Source: Lentibacillus juripiscarius JCM 12147
GTDB taxonomy: Bacteria > Bacillota > Bacilli > Bacillales_D > Amphibacillaceae
Assembly (NCBI GenBank): GCA_001311805.1
Contig: BBCA01000082.1
Coordinates: 1-9,470 of the forward strand
DNA length: 9,470 nucleotides
Reading direction: 5' to 3'
Shown: positions 1 through 6,149 of the stretch, one piece after another
Layout of the letters: each line of letters opens with the position of its first letter
Numbering within the stretch: position 1 is the stretch's first letter
Translations under genes and position numbers: made by a program
Notes under the pieces: generated by a model
The model's input: the letters and a program-made list of their open reading frames with translations, nothing else
What the model was told of the DNA's origin: nothing
Databases searched by the model: none

Positions 1-440
1 AGGCGCCACCACAAAAATGATTTGCATATAGATCACGGCATAAGGTAATGTTTCCGCGTTGGCCCCGAACAGGCGGGCTAGCGGTTCCACAGCTATATAA
101 CTAATAATGCCGAGAATCGTCATCACGATTGTTGCTAGTATCATAGCGAGTGTAAAGATCCGCTGTGCTTTATCAGTATCATGCTCGCCATTAGCTATCG
201 AATATACGGTTCCTCCGCCAATGCCAATCAAGAGCGAAATGGAGATGATGACTGACCAGGCAGGGACGGCAACATTGACACTTGCCAGCGCCACCGATCC
301 AACGCCGTTCCCGACAAAAATGCCATCAATCACAATATTTGCCGACATCAGCATCATGCCGGCAAGGGTGGGAAGGAAATATTGAAAAAGCTTTTCGTAA
401 CACTCTGGTTTAAAAGTCGCTGCTCTGCAAGGCTCATCAT
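1..440 (-). CDS. MATE-family multidrug/Na+ efflux protein, N-terminal part (runs off the window, one frameshift)
   Basis: The gene reads leftwards from ATG at 440 (a second ATG is at 437) behind a GAGGGGTGA ribosome binding site at 450-442. It begins MMSLAEQRLLNQSVTKSFF. The frame breaks at an A run at 385-389; adding one base restores QYFLPTLAGMML. The next stretch, to the window edge, has the hydrophobic pattern of MATE transporters: a first helix with SANIVIDGIFVGNGVG, a second helix around AVPAWSVIISISLLIGIGGG, then a loop and a third helix. About 146 residues of an expected ~450 are visible. MATE proteins are polytopic inner-membrane pumps that export cationic drugs using Na+ or H+ gradients; the substrate cannot be told here. 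The frameshift is probably a homopolymer error. Family assignment is good, subfamily unknown. Confidence 0.8.
384..390. other. Probable homopolymer frameshift in the MATE gene
   Basis: The five-A run at 385-389 (five T on the coding strand) shifts the frame from ...VTKSFF to QYFLP.... Six bases in the run would give one continuous MATE protein. Confidence 0.7.
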
Positions 441-641
441 TTCACCCCTCACTGTATTATTTATTCCCATTTTATCACTGAACATAGAAGAATACACCTC
501 AAATATTTTTCTTTTTATCTGAAACTAACAGTTATTTATTTTGAGATCACCTAATGAAAAGCCGGAGTACATAATTCGACACCTGGAAGGAAAACTATAT
601 ACGGATTTCACCAATCACGAATGGAATGGAGGATATCATTC

Positions 642-917
642 ATGGCTCAACATAATTTACACGAGCAGCTGCAGCAGGCAAGCAAACAGATACATGAGGC
701 GCAGGAGTCCGCACGTATGGGACAAGGGTCTGATCCGAAGCTTTTGGAACAGGCAGAACAGCAGCTGCAGCAAGCAGAACAACAACTGCAGACAGCGCAG
801 GATCAGGCGGGAACAGAAGCGACCGAAAATGCGCAATTTCAGCAGGCTTACGAACAGCTTCACGACACGCGTCAGCAAGTGCAGGAAGCCCAGCAAAATA
901 ATAATGATGTGCTGTAG
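642..917 (+). CDS. Small Gln-rich coiled-coil protein, function unknown
   Basis: A 91-residue soluble protein starting MAQHNLHEQLQQ. The ATG at 642 was chosen over the in-frame ATG at 621 because GGAGGA at 628-633 sits 8 bases ahead of it. The protein is almost wholly helical by composition. Repeats of the type LEQAEQQLQQAEQQLQ at residues ~34-50 give a heptad-like amphipathic pattern, and the tail is Gln/Asn rich (QEAQQNNNDVL). It has no Cys, no signal peptide and no membrane segment. It resembles the short unannotated coiled-coil proteins common in Bacillus genomes (YtzC/DUF2524- or DUF2564-like), but I cannot fix the family. It stands alone with its own terminator. The gene is probably real; the function is unknown. 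Confidence 0.75.
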   Translation: MAQHNLHEQLQQASKQIHEAQESARMGQGSDPKLLEQAEQQLQQAEQQLQTAQDQAGTEATENAQFQQAYEQLHDTRQQVQEAQQNNNDVL

Positions 918-991
918 AAACCGCTCCAAGTTAGGTTTTTGGCGTCAATTGGTCGAAAATGGTTTTGACAGCGGATAAATCAGTTTAACAG

Positions 992-1024
992 GCCCATGCT
1001 TCTTCCGGAGTATGGGCTTTATTT
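992..1024 (+). terminator. Rho-independent terminator after the small coiled-coil gene
   Basis: GCCCATGC and GTATGGGC form an 8-bp stem (one G-T pair) around a 10-base loop, followed by TTTATTT. It ends the gene that stops at 917. Confidence 0.75.
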
Positions 1025-1072
1025 GTGGATGGGAGAATTAGTTGATGGTGGTCATCCCTTCGTTGAATGAAG

Positions 1073-1078
1073 TATAAT
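1073..1078 (+). promoter_or_regulatory. Possible -10 box (TATAAT) for the methyltransferase gene
   Basis: A perfect TATAAT lies 65 bases ahead of the chosen start, but no good -35 box is found at 16-18 bases upstream. It overlaps the ATG at 1077, which argues against translation starting there. Confidence 0.35.
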
Positions 1079-1142
1079 GGAAGAAAGAAAATTGTTGTTG
1101 CTATATTCTTTTCTAGTAAAGTGTCCGCTGCGAGGTGATTGG

Positions 1143-1715
1143 ATGGGGAAATGGTTTCCGCATTTGTACGATACGGTTATGAAACCGCTGGAGAAAAGGA
1201 AGTTCAAACGAATACGAATAAAACTTGTGGAACAGGCGACAGGGAAGGTAATGGAAATAGGGTCCGGAACGGGTGTCAATTTTCCCTATTACAGGAATGC
1301 TGTGTCCGTTGATGCCATTGAACCGGATTCTGTCATGCGTGAAAGGTCACAAAATAGAGCTCAATCGCCTGCACCAATTCAAATCTGGAATACGGACGCC
1401 GAGCAACTGCCATTCGGGGATGATACATTTGATTCGGTCGTAGCGACACTTGTCTTTTGCACGATTCCGAACCCAATTAAAGCTCTGGAGGAAGTGAAAC
1501 GGGTTGCGAAACCTGGTGCGGCAATCCTGTTGTTTGAGCATGTTCGGGTGGATCAGCCAGTCATGGAAAAAGCACAAGACGTCCTGACGCCACTATGGAA
1601 ACATATATGCGACGGTTGTCACCTTAATCGTGATACGCTTGCATCCGTCAGACAGACGGGCATTGAGGTGAACAGTGTTGAATCCTTTTACAAAGGCGTT
1701 TTTTATAACGGTTAG
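1143..1715 (+). CDS. Class I SAM-dependent methyltransferase (Methyltransf_11, METTL7-like)
   Basis: A 190-residue protein. The ATG at 1143 has GAGGTG at 1132-1137 with 5-base spacing; the longer in-frame ATG at 1077 lies in a likely promoter and lacks a ribosome site. Motif I, VMEIGSGTGVNFPYY (residues ~37-51), is the SAM-binding loop. VDAIEPD carries the acidic residue for the ribose hydroxyls. DAEQLPFGDDTFDSVVATLV is the motif II/III region, followed by ALEEVKRVAKPGAAILLFEHVR. The C-terminus WKHICDGCHLNRDT matches the KHIxDGCxLxRdT pattern of METTL7-like methyltransferases, suggesting a small lipophilic or thiol acceptor, but the substrate is not established. The gene is monocistronic; a repeat that may act as terminator begins 9 bases after the stop. 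Confidence 0.85.
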   Translation: MGKWFPHLYDTVMKPLEKRKFKRIRIKLVEQATGKVMEIGSGTGVNFPYYRNAVSVDAIEPDSVMRERSQNRAQSPAPIQIWNTDAEQLPFGDDTFDSVVATLVFCTIPNPIKALEEVKRVAKPGAAILLFEHVRVDQPVMEKAQDVLTPLWKHICDGCHLNRDTLASVRQTGIEVNSVESFYKGVFYNG

Positions 1716-1723
1716 CGGGACGT

Positions 1724-1780
1724 GGGGGCAGGCTCCTTGATCTGATTACGGATAGGCTGGGGTATAGTGAACCTGTCCCC
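1724..1780. repeat. Imperfect inverted repeat with G-rich/C-rich arms, directly after the methyltransferase stop
   Basis: The left arm GGGGGCAGGCTC (1724-1735) pairs with GAACCTGTCCCC (1769-1780), G-T pairs allowed. The arms share their GGGGnCAGG core with the repeat at 3227-3297, so the two look like members of one family of small intergenic elements in this genome. It may also serve as transcription terminator or attenuator of the gene ending at 1715. Confidence 0.5.
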
Positions 1781-2004
1781 TTATCCCTATAAGAGGTTGA
1801 TCAAAAGTCCGGTAAAAATGACGCTTCGAATTTCTTCGTTGGCTTGCTTCTCCGTTCCTTGGAAAAGGAAACCGCTTTTCCTGCGTGCGATGAGGGTTCA
1901 TGGTAGCAGTCCTTGTGCTCATGTATTAATTTGCATACACTCCGCTACTCAAAGCTACGCCGCCTCGAAATTCTTGGTCCTTTTTCCTCCTTTTTGAACA
2001 TGCA
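1781..2004. other. Gene-free stretch, possible remnant of a longer repeat
   Basis: No convincing gene is seen on either strand. A 7-bp hairpin, GGAAAAG/CTTTTCC, lies at 1861-1881. The minus strand has an open frame from about 1897 to a stop at 1787-1789, whose last residues (EEIRSVIFTGLLINLL) look coding-like, but there is no start codon with a ribosome site. It may be the tail of a decayed gene or a dispersed repeat. Confidence 0.3.
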
Positions 2005-2400
2005 CTATAATTTTTGGTTAAATTGCTCTAACTTATCTAGTGTTTCCATTGATAATGTACGTATTTTTGTTTTATTTAGCTTCTTCTGTTTAGCCACTGT
2101 TATTAGTGGATAAAGACTTTCTTCAATGTATTGGTAATCCTGGGGGTAGGCCTTCTCCACTTTCTTTTCGATTTTATCCCAGCTTTCCTCTATTTCTTTT
2201 CCGAGTTGATTGATTTCATCACTATTGTTTGCTTGTTTCTCGGCTAAATCCTTCAGTTCCTTTGTTTTGGCAATCACTTCTTTGATACCATTTTGTATTT
2301 CTTCGTTGCTGCTGTCTTGGGGTTTGTGGCCTTGGCTAAAACCTGTCAAAATAACACCCAACATAAGAATAGCCCCGAATAATAGAATCGACTTTTTCAT
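2005..2400 (-). CDS. Small exported or membrane-anchored helical protein, lipobox lacking its cysteine
   Basis: A 131-residue protein starting MKKSILLFGAILMLGVIL at 2400, with AAAGGAGGG (2416-2408) 7 bases upstream. Residues 1-20 form a signal peptide or N-terminal anchor. The region where a lipoprotein would read L-T-G-C reads LTGF, so lipidation should not occur; a single base change (TGT or TGC to TTT) would explain it. The remainder is charged and helical: ...VIAKTKELKDLAEKQ, a WDKIEKKVEKAYP segment, and a Lys-rich C-terminus. The overall layout resembles the DUF4363-type protein at 5713-6057, but I do not see enough to assign it to that family. Probably outside the cytoplasmic membrane; function unknown. 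Confidence 0.75.
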   Translation of the reverse strand: MKKSILLFGAILMLGVILTGFSQGHKPQDSSNEEIQNGIKEVIAKTKELKDLAEKQANNSDEINQLGKEIEESWDKIEKKVEKAYPQDYQYIEESLYPLITVAKQKKLNKTKIRTLSMETLDKLEQFNQKL

Positions 2401-2600
2401 TATGTTGCCCTCCTTTCTATTTATTTCTACGCTTCCCAGAAATTACATCTTTATTCAGGGATGCAGACTAAAGCTCCTTGTCCTCTGTTCTGTATAACAT
2501 ATAGGGATAATAGACCCATTCCCATGCCGAACTGGTGAAAAAAGGCTCACGTTTTAATGGTGGCTTTTTCTGTATACTGTTTGAGGAAGGAGGAACGACC
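2401..2600. other. Divergent intergenic region between 2400(-) and 2601(+)
   Basis: This must hold the promoters of both neighbours. On the plus strand TATACT near 2573 is the best -10 candidate, with no good -35. I find no CGAAC-N4-GTTCG LexA box, although the E. coli YdjM homologue of the downstream gene is LexA-controlled. Confidence 0.3.
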
Positions 2601-3226
2601 ATGAAGGGAACATCACATGCGGTGCTTGGGGGAGCGGCTGGTTTTGGGGTGGCGGTTTATTATGGCGCATCTCCTGTGGACAGTTTTACCCTTATAAGTG
2701 CAGGAATGATTGCGGGACTTTGTCCTGATCTTGATACAAGCGGACGATTGTCCCGCCGTATCACCGTTCCGGCCGAGCCGTTTAAATTATTGATGGGATT
2801 TGTGGCGGTATGGCTGATGTATTATTCATTAATGGAAGGAACTGGCGTGGAACGGGCAGCCGGGACTGGGATTAGCTTGCTCTTGCTTGCGTTTTCTAGG
2901 AAGCTGTCACCGAAAAGGATGCTGACGATTACGGGGGCAGGGATTATCGTACTAGGGGGAACACTGAATATATTGTGGCTTCTATTGGCGGGCATCTATG
3001 TCCTTGTTGCATCGTTATTTCCTCATCGTTCCTATACCCATTCGTTGCTGGGACTTGTTTTTTCAGTTACATCAGTCATTTGTTTGCGGTCAATGTGCAG
3101 GTGGAAGGAATGTTCTATGCTTGTGTAATGGGGTATGTATCCCATCTGGCGGCAGATTCACGGGTTATCCCCGGAAATAAACAAGGAGTGAAACTGTTCG
3201 CCCCAGTCAGTAATATGGAGATTTAG
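2601..3226 (+). CDS. YdjM/DUF457-family membrane-bound metal-dependent hydrolase (one frameshift)
   Basis: Starts at ATG 2601 after AAGGAGG (2587-2593); begins MKGTSHAVLGGAAGFGVAV. Family marks visible: an N-terminal His (TSHAVLG), the acidic motif CPDLDTSGR, hydrophobic segments (roughly residues 68-82, 93-103 and 115-140), then HRSYTHSLLGL, and after the break GYVSHLAADSRVIPGNKQG and KLFAPV. The His/Asp clusters are the presumed metal ligands. The frame breaks in a T run at 3058-3063; one more T gives LVFFSYISHLFAV and a continuous 208-residue protein. Family members are small integral membrane proteins named as predicted hydrolases; the true substrate is unknown. Both halves are well conserved, so the break is probably a sequencing error. 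Confidence 0.85.
3058..3063. other. Probable homopolymer frameshift in the DUF457 hydrolase gene
   Basis: Six T are present; seven would join LLGLVF to FSYISHLF in a single frame ending at 3226. Confidence 0.75.
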
Positions 3227-3297
3227 GGGGCAAGAAGACAGGCTCGTCTTCGCATTTGCGAACCGCGTGCGGGACAATGGACCTGTCTCCATGCCCC
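3227..3297. repeat. Inverted repeat element, second copy of the GGGGnCAGG-armed type
   Basis: The arms GGGGCAAGAAGACAGG (3227-3242) and CCTGTCTCCATGCCCC (3282-3297) match in 14 of 16 positions. Inside is the perfect palindrome TTCGCATTTGCGAA (3249-3262). Like the copy at 1724-1780, it abuts the stop codon of the preceding gene, here the hydrolase. It could stop transcription or be a small non-autonomous repeat. Confidence 0.55.
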
Positions 3298-3299
3298 GT

Positions 3300-3329
3300 T
3301 TGATTCATAATATGAACATATGCTAATAT
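3300..3329 (+). promoter_or_regulatory. Promoter of czrA-czcD
   Basis: TTGATT (3300-3305) and TAATAT (3324-3329) are separated by 18 bases, with an extended -10 TGC directly before the -10 box. The -10 lies inside the probable CzrA operator. Confidence 0.6.
3310..3329. promoter_or_regulatory. Probable CzrA/SmtB-type operator
   Basis: ATATGAACATATGCTAATAT is an imperfect dyad centred on CATATG; 16 of 20 positions agree with its own reverse complement. It carries the ATATGAACA half-site typical of ArsR/SmtB-family operators and covers the -10 box, so bound apo-CzrA would block RNA polymerase. Metal binding to CzrA would release it. Confidence 0.6.
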
Positions 3330-3378
3330 AAACACATATCATATATGGGAATTGACTGATATAAGGAGGGGAAACGTA

Positions 3379-3702
3379 ATGGCAGAAACTGATTTTACCA
3401 GGGAAGTCCCTGAAGATCTTGATGAGGAAACCTTGTTTGTTGTATCACAGACGTTCAAAGCATTAGGAGATCCAACAAGAATCCGTATTCTCCATTTATT
3501 GTTTCAGAACGAGTATGCCGTTAATCAAATAGCCGAAACGCTGCATTTGCGACAGTCCACTGTTTCGCATCAGCTGCGGTTTCTGAAAAATTTGCGGCTT
3601 GTGAAAAACCGCCGGGATGGAACCACACTGTACTATTCACACGATGATGAACATGTGATGAATTTATTGAAGCAGACAATTGATCACGCCTATCACTGCT
3701 AG
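3379..3702 (+). CDS. czrA: Zinc/cobalt-sensing ArsR/SmtB-family repressor CzrA
   Basis: A 107-residue winged-helix repressor. The ATG at 3379 has AAGGAGGGG (3363-3371) ahead of it and is preferred to the in-frame ATG at 3352, which lies upstream of that site. [16 protein letters not shown] (residues ~26-41) is the ArsR-family signature. The recognition helix is [15 protein letters not shown] (~57-71) and the wing [16 protein letters not shown]. Asp90, His92, His103 and His106 reproduce the alpha-5 Zn(II)/Co(II) site of CzrA (D-x-H ... H-x-x-H); the CxC site of ArsR and CadC is absent. It represses the operon from the dyad at 3310-3329 and is released by metal. The czcD start lies 52 bases downstream with no terminator between, so the two are co-transcribed. 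Confidence 0.93.
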   Translation: MAETDFTREVPEDLDEETLFVVSQTFKALGDPTRIRILHLLFQNEYAVNQIAETLHLRQSTVSHQLRFLKNLRLVKNRRDGTTLYYSHDDEHVMNLLKQTIDHAYHC

Positions 3703-3754
3703 TGCATACTGTTCACTGCGGATTTGCTGAAGTTTTACGGTTGGGAGGTATTTT

Positions 3755-4693
3755 TTGGGACACGATCACGGACATGATCATACGCATGGTGCGAATAAAA
3801 AGGCATTAATGATCAGTTTTATCATTATTACATTGTATATGATTATCGAAGCGGTTGGCGGGTTTATCACCAACAGCCTGGCATTGTTATCTGATGCCGG
3901 TCACATGTTGAGTGATTCCATTTCGCTTGGTGTCGGTTTTCTGGCATTTAGGATGGGAGAAAAGGTAGCCAGCTACAGTAAAACATACGGCTATAAGCGA
4001 TTTGAAATATTGGCCGCTGTCTTTAACGGTGTTACCCTGATTGTCATTTCGCTGTATATTTTTACGAAGCCTATCACCGTTTTATGGACCCGCCGGAAGT
4101 TGCTTCGACCGGTATGCTGGTGATAGCCATTATCGGTTTAATCGTCAATATCGTTGTCGCATGGATTCTGATGCGAGGGGATACAGAAGAAAATTGAATC
4201 TAAGAGCGGCATTCCTGCATGTGCTGGGTGACCTGCTTGGTTCTGTCGGTGCGATTGCCGCTGCATTATTGATTATGTTCTTCGGCTTGGGTTGGGCAGA
4301 TCCATTGGCAAGTGTCATTGTCGCAGTGCTTGTTTTAACGAGTGGCTGGCGTGTCACGAAAGATGCCGTCCATGTGTTAATGGAAGGAACCCCTAAAATG
4401 TGGAGCTGGAGGACATTATTCAAACGATTGAAAACGTGCCGGAAATCTCCGCCATTCATGATTTACATGTGTGGAGCATCACGAGCGGACAGAATGCCCT
4501 ATCCTGTCATGCCGTAGTCGATGGCAGCCTGTCTGTTCAAGAAAGCCAGGAGCTGCTGCGGACCATTGAACATGAGCTGGAACAGAAGGGAATTGGCCAC
4601 GTGACCATTCAAATGGAAAGCGAAGAACATCCTCATACCGATTCCCTGTTGTGTGACCACGAATCCGGACCTCATGACCATGAGCATGAATGA
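3755..4693 (+). CDS. czcD: Cation diffusion facilitator CzcD, Zn2+/Co2+/Cd2+ efflux (three frameshifts)
   Basis: TTG start at 3755 after GGGAGG (3743-3748). Corrected for three one-base gaps, the protein is about 313 residues, the usual CzcD length. It opens with the His-rich GHDHGHDHTHG. The transmembrane metal site is given by H-x-x-x-D in LLSDAGHMLSDS (TM2) and again in HVLGD (TM5). The C-terminal cytoplasmic domain follows, with HVLMEGTPK, IHDLHVWSITSGQ and a His/Asp-rich tail (HPHTDSLLCDHESGPHDHEH). The protein exports divalent metal from the cytoplasm in exchange for H+ or K+. Breaks lie at 4059-4063, 4194-4195 and 4395-4398. Each needs one added base, and no other damage is seen, so the gene is probably intact in the organism. 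Confidence 0.9.
4059..4398. other. Three probable homopolymer frameshifts in czcD
   Basis: T run at 4059-4063 (one more T gives IFYEAYHRFMDP), TT at 4194-4195 (one more T gives TEENLNLRAAFL), and A run at 4395-4398 (one more A gives GTPKNVELEDII). The recovered pieces fit CDF proteins without gaps. Confidence 0.75.
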
Positions 4694-4699
4694 ATGATA

Positions 4700-4736
4700 A
4701 AAAACGTGCGCTGCTTATATGACAGCGCACGTTTTT
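4700..4736. terminator. Bidirectional terminator between czcD and the DUF421 gene
   Basis: The perfect 14-bp stem AAAAACGTGCGCTG (4700-4713) / CAGCGCACGTTTTT (4723-4736) has a 9-base loop, with A and T runs on either side. It serves both convergent transcripts. Confidence 0.9.
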
Positions 4737-4773
4737 AAATAGGGTTATTCGAATGGGCGGTTAGCGAATAACA

Positions 4774-5458
4774 TCATCTTTTATCGATATAAAGTGTTCC
4801 ATCCGGCTGCACTTGTGCATAAAAAACTTGGCTGAACGACTTAATTCCCGCCTGATTTGTTTGCTGTTCCAGCCAGTTCATATCAAGGTTTAAATCGCGC
4901 AGGTTCTGTCGGTTCACGGTACCATCGGAAATAACTTCGGTCGCAATGGGATGTACGTTCGGCACAGTGCTCGTCATGTTCATATCGCCCTTGGTAGCGG
5001 ATTGTTTGATTTCCTTTTTCATGACCGAAAGTTTCCCGCTTGTCTCAAAAATGGCGTAATCAACATCAGCAATGGCAAAAACATTTTTCTGCCTGAGCAA
5101 AGCGTTCAGGGAATCAATGTCAAGCCGGGCACTACGCAACGAGTCTTCCATGATCTTCCCGTTTTTGATGACAATAAGTGGATCACCTGTAGTCAATTTG
5201 CGTGCGTTTTTCGACTTAATGTCAATAAATCCCATAATAAGTGTAAATACAGCCCATCCAACTAAGGCAATGATCCCGTTTCGAATGCTTAGATTCTGAC
5301 TAGTTACGAGGCTTCCGGCAATGGTTCCAATAGCAATCGCCGAAATAAAATTAAAAAAATGTCATCTGACTGATTTCTTTTCTGCCCATAATTCTTGCCA
5401 ATGCAAAGAGGATTATAAATGATATCACGATTCGAAGCACTAATTCAGTAATCTCCAT
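4774..5458 (-). CDS. DUF421 (YetF-like) membrane protein (one frameshift)
   Basis: The gene starts at ATG 5458, inside the last codons of the preceding small gene, and begins MEITELVLRIVISFIILFAL. The frame breaks in an A run at 5353-5359 (T run on the coding strand); removing one base gives SQMTFFNFISAIAIGTIAG and a protein of 227 residues, the normal YetF length. Three N-terminal membrane helices (roughly 5-22, 35-52 and 60-78) are followed by a cytoplasmic part with the family signature: ARKLTTGDPLIVIKNGKI, LNALLRQKNVFAIADVDYAI and ETSGKLSVMKKE. It ends QVQPDGTLYIDKR, without the DUF1657 domain of the divergent paralogue. Family members are spore inner-membrane proteins in Bacillus; the molecular function is not established. 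It is the last gene of the 6057-4774 unit. Confidence 0.88.
5353..5359. other. Probable homopolymer frameshift in the DUF421 gene
   Basis: Seven A are present, and six would keep the frame: the coding strand then reads ATG ACA TTT TTT AAT TTT ATT (MTFFNFI), the family norm. Confidence 0.7.
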
Positions 5459-5642
5459 CTACGCCACCGCCTTCATCCCCACTTGGGTCGTACTCATCAT
5501 ACGTGAGCCTGGTAACCTTTGTGGATTCTCCTTTTTCAATTTCTGCTTTGGATGCATGTTTGCCATAAGAATCGTCTGGATCGATACCCGGGGCAACTAC
5601 ATCGCTGTTTATCCTTTTATTTTTCTTCTTATCCAAATCCAA
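5445..5642 (-). CDS. Small acidic hydrophilic protein, unknown
   Basis: A 65-residue protein from ATG 5642, with GGAGG (5653-5649) 6 bases upstream. It begins MDLDKKKNKRIN and ends in a Gly/Asp-rich tail (DPSGDEGGGVDGDY). It has no Cys, no hydrophobic segment and high charge; likely a soluble, partly disordered protein. The stop overlaps the DUF421 start by 14 bases in another frame, which points to translational coupling. I do not recognise the family. By its place between a DUF4363 lipoprotein and a YetF homologue, it may be a small spore-associated protein (inference only). Confidence 0.7.
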   Translation of the reverse strand: MDLDKKKNKRINSDVVAPGIDPDDSYGKHASKAEIEKGESTKVTRLTYDEYDPSGDEGGGVDGDY

Positions 5643-5712
5643 ACACCTCCATTCATGTGTATCTTTTCATTACTGCCAGAAATTATGACAGCATCCAGAC
5701 AAGTGGAGACAT

Positions 5713-6057
5713 TTACTGAAAATAAAGCGATTGAACGTAGTGTTCGATGGTAGCAATTGTCCGTTTCACCTCAGCTTTGTCTTTTGTTTTGATGGAAACT
5801 TGCAATTTTGCTATTGCTTCATCAAGCTTGTTGTATTCTGTTTCATCGCCCATCAGCTGATATTTCCATTTATTGGATTCATATATGTTTTGAACCTGTT
5901 TGGATTTCTGCTGTGCCTTTGTCCATTGTGATTGACTGATAAGACTGTTGATTTCAGTTGCTGATTGCGTAATGGGAAGGTCTTGAATGGTTTCGTCCGA
6001 GCAGCCGGTAAAGATGAACAAAGTTAAAACCATTGTCCCTAAGGTAAAGAATTTCAT
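5713..6057 (-). CDS. DUF4363-like lipoprotein
   Basis: A 114-residue protein starting MKFFTLGTMVLTLFIF at 6057. GGAGGG (6072-6067) lies 9 bases upstream, favouring this start over the ATG at 6090. Lipobox FTGC at about residues 17-20, so the mature protein should be a diacylated lipoprotein outside the membrane. The mature part is helical with SQWTKAQQKSKQVQNIYE and KWKYQLMGDETEYNKLDEAIAKL, fitting the 'paired helix, W-xx-A' pattern of DUF4363 proteins, which are often encoded beside DUF421 genes. It is first of the three-gene unit 6057-4774 and divergent from the 2Duf-like gene. Assignment to DUF4363 is likely but made by eye. Confidence 0.78.
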   Translation of the reverse strand: MKFFTLGTMVLTLFIFTGCSDETIQDLPITQSATEINSLISQSQWTKAQQKSKQVQNIYESNKWKYQLMGDETEYNKLDEAIAKLQVSIKTKDKAEVKRTIATIEHYVQSLYFQ

Positions 6058-6076
6058 TATGATGTTCCCTCCAGCA

Positions 6077-6105
6077 GTATCGTTTCTCATAATTTAACCA
6101 TAATA
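6077..6105 (+). promoter_or_regulatory. Possible forespore (sigma-G/F-type) promoter for the 2Duf-like gene
   Basis: GTATC (6077-6081) and CATAATA (6099-6105), 17 bases apart, are close to the GYATA / CATACTA-type boxes of sigma-G and sigma-F promoters and 45 bases ahead of the start at 6150. No good sigma-A pair is seen in this 92-bp divergent region. By-eye match only. Confidence 0.35.
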
Positions 6106-6149
6106 AGAAAAGATATGACTTTAGATTCGAATTGAAATGAGGGATACAT

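Noticed and set aside
107..385. Plus-strand open frame of 92 codons
   Set aside because: Antisense shadow of the MATE gene, whose minus-strand reading has clear family pattern.
541..978. Open frame of 145 codons overlapping the small coiled-coil gene
   Set aside because: No ribosome site at 541; Arg/Ser/Cys-rich frame-shadow composition, while the overlapping frame from 642 has a strong ribosome site and sensible protein.
2401..2600. LexA (SOS) box ahead of the YdjM-like hydrolase
   Set aside because: CGAAC occurs near 2527 but without the matching GTTCG half-site at the right spacing.
4059..4398. czcD as a true pseudogene with three frameshifts
   Set aside because: All three changes are one-base, two in homopolymers and one in a TT, and the conserved residues on every segment are intact, so errors are more likely than decay.
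4145..4459. Minus-strand open frame inside czcD
   Set aside because: Antisense to the conserved CDF membrane domain; no ribosome site.
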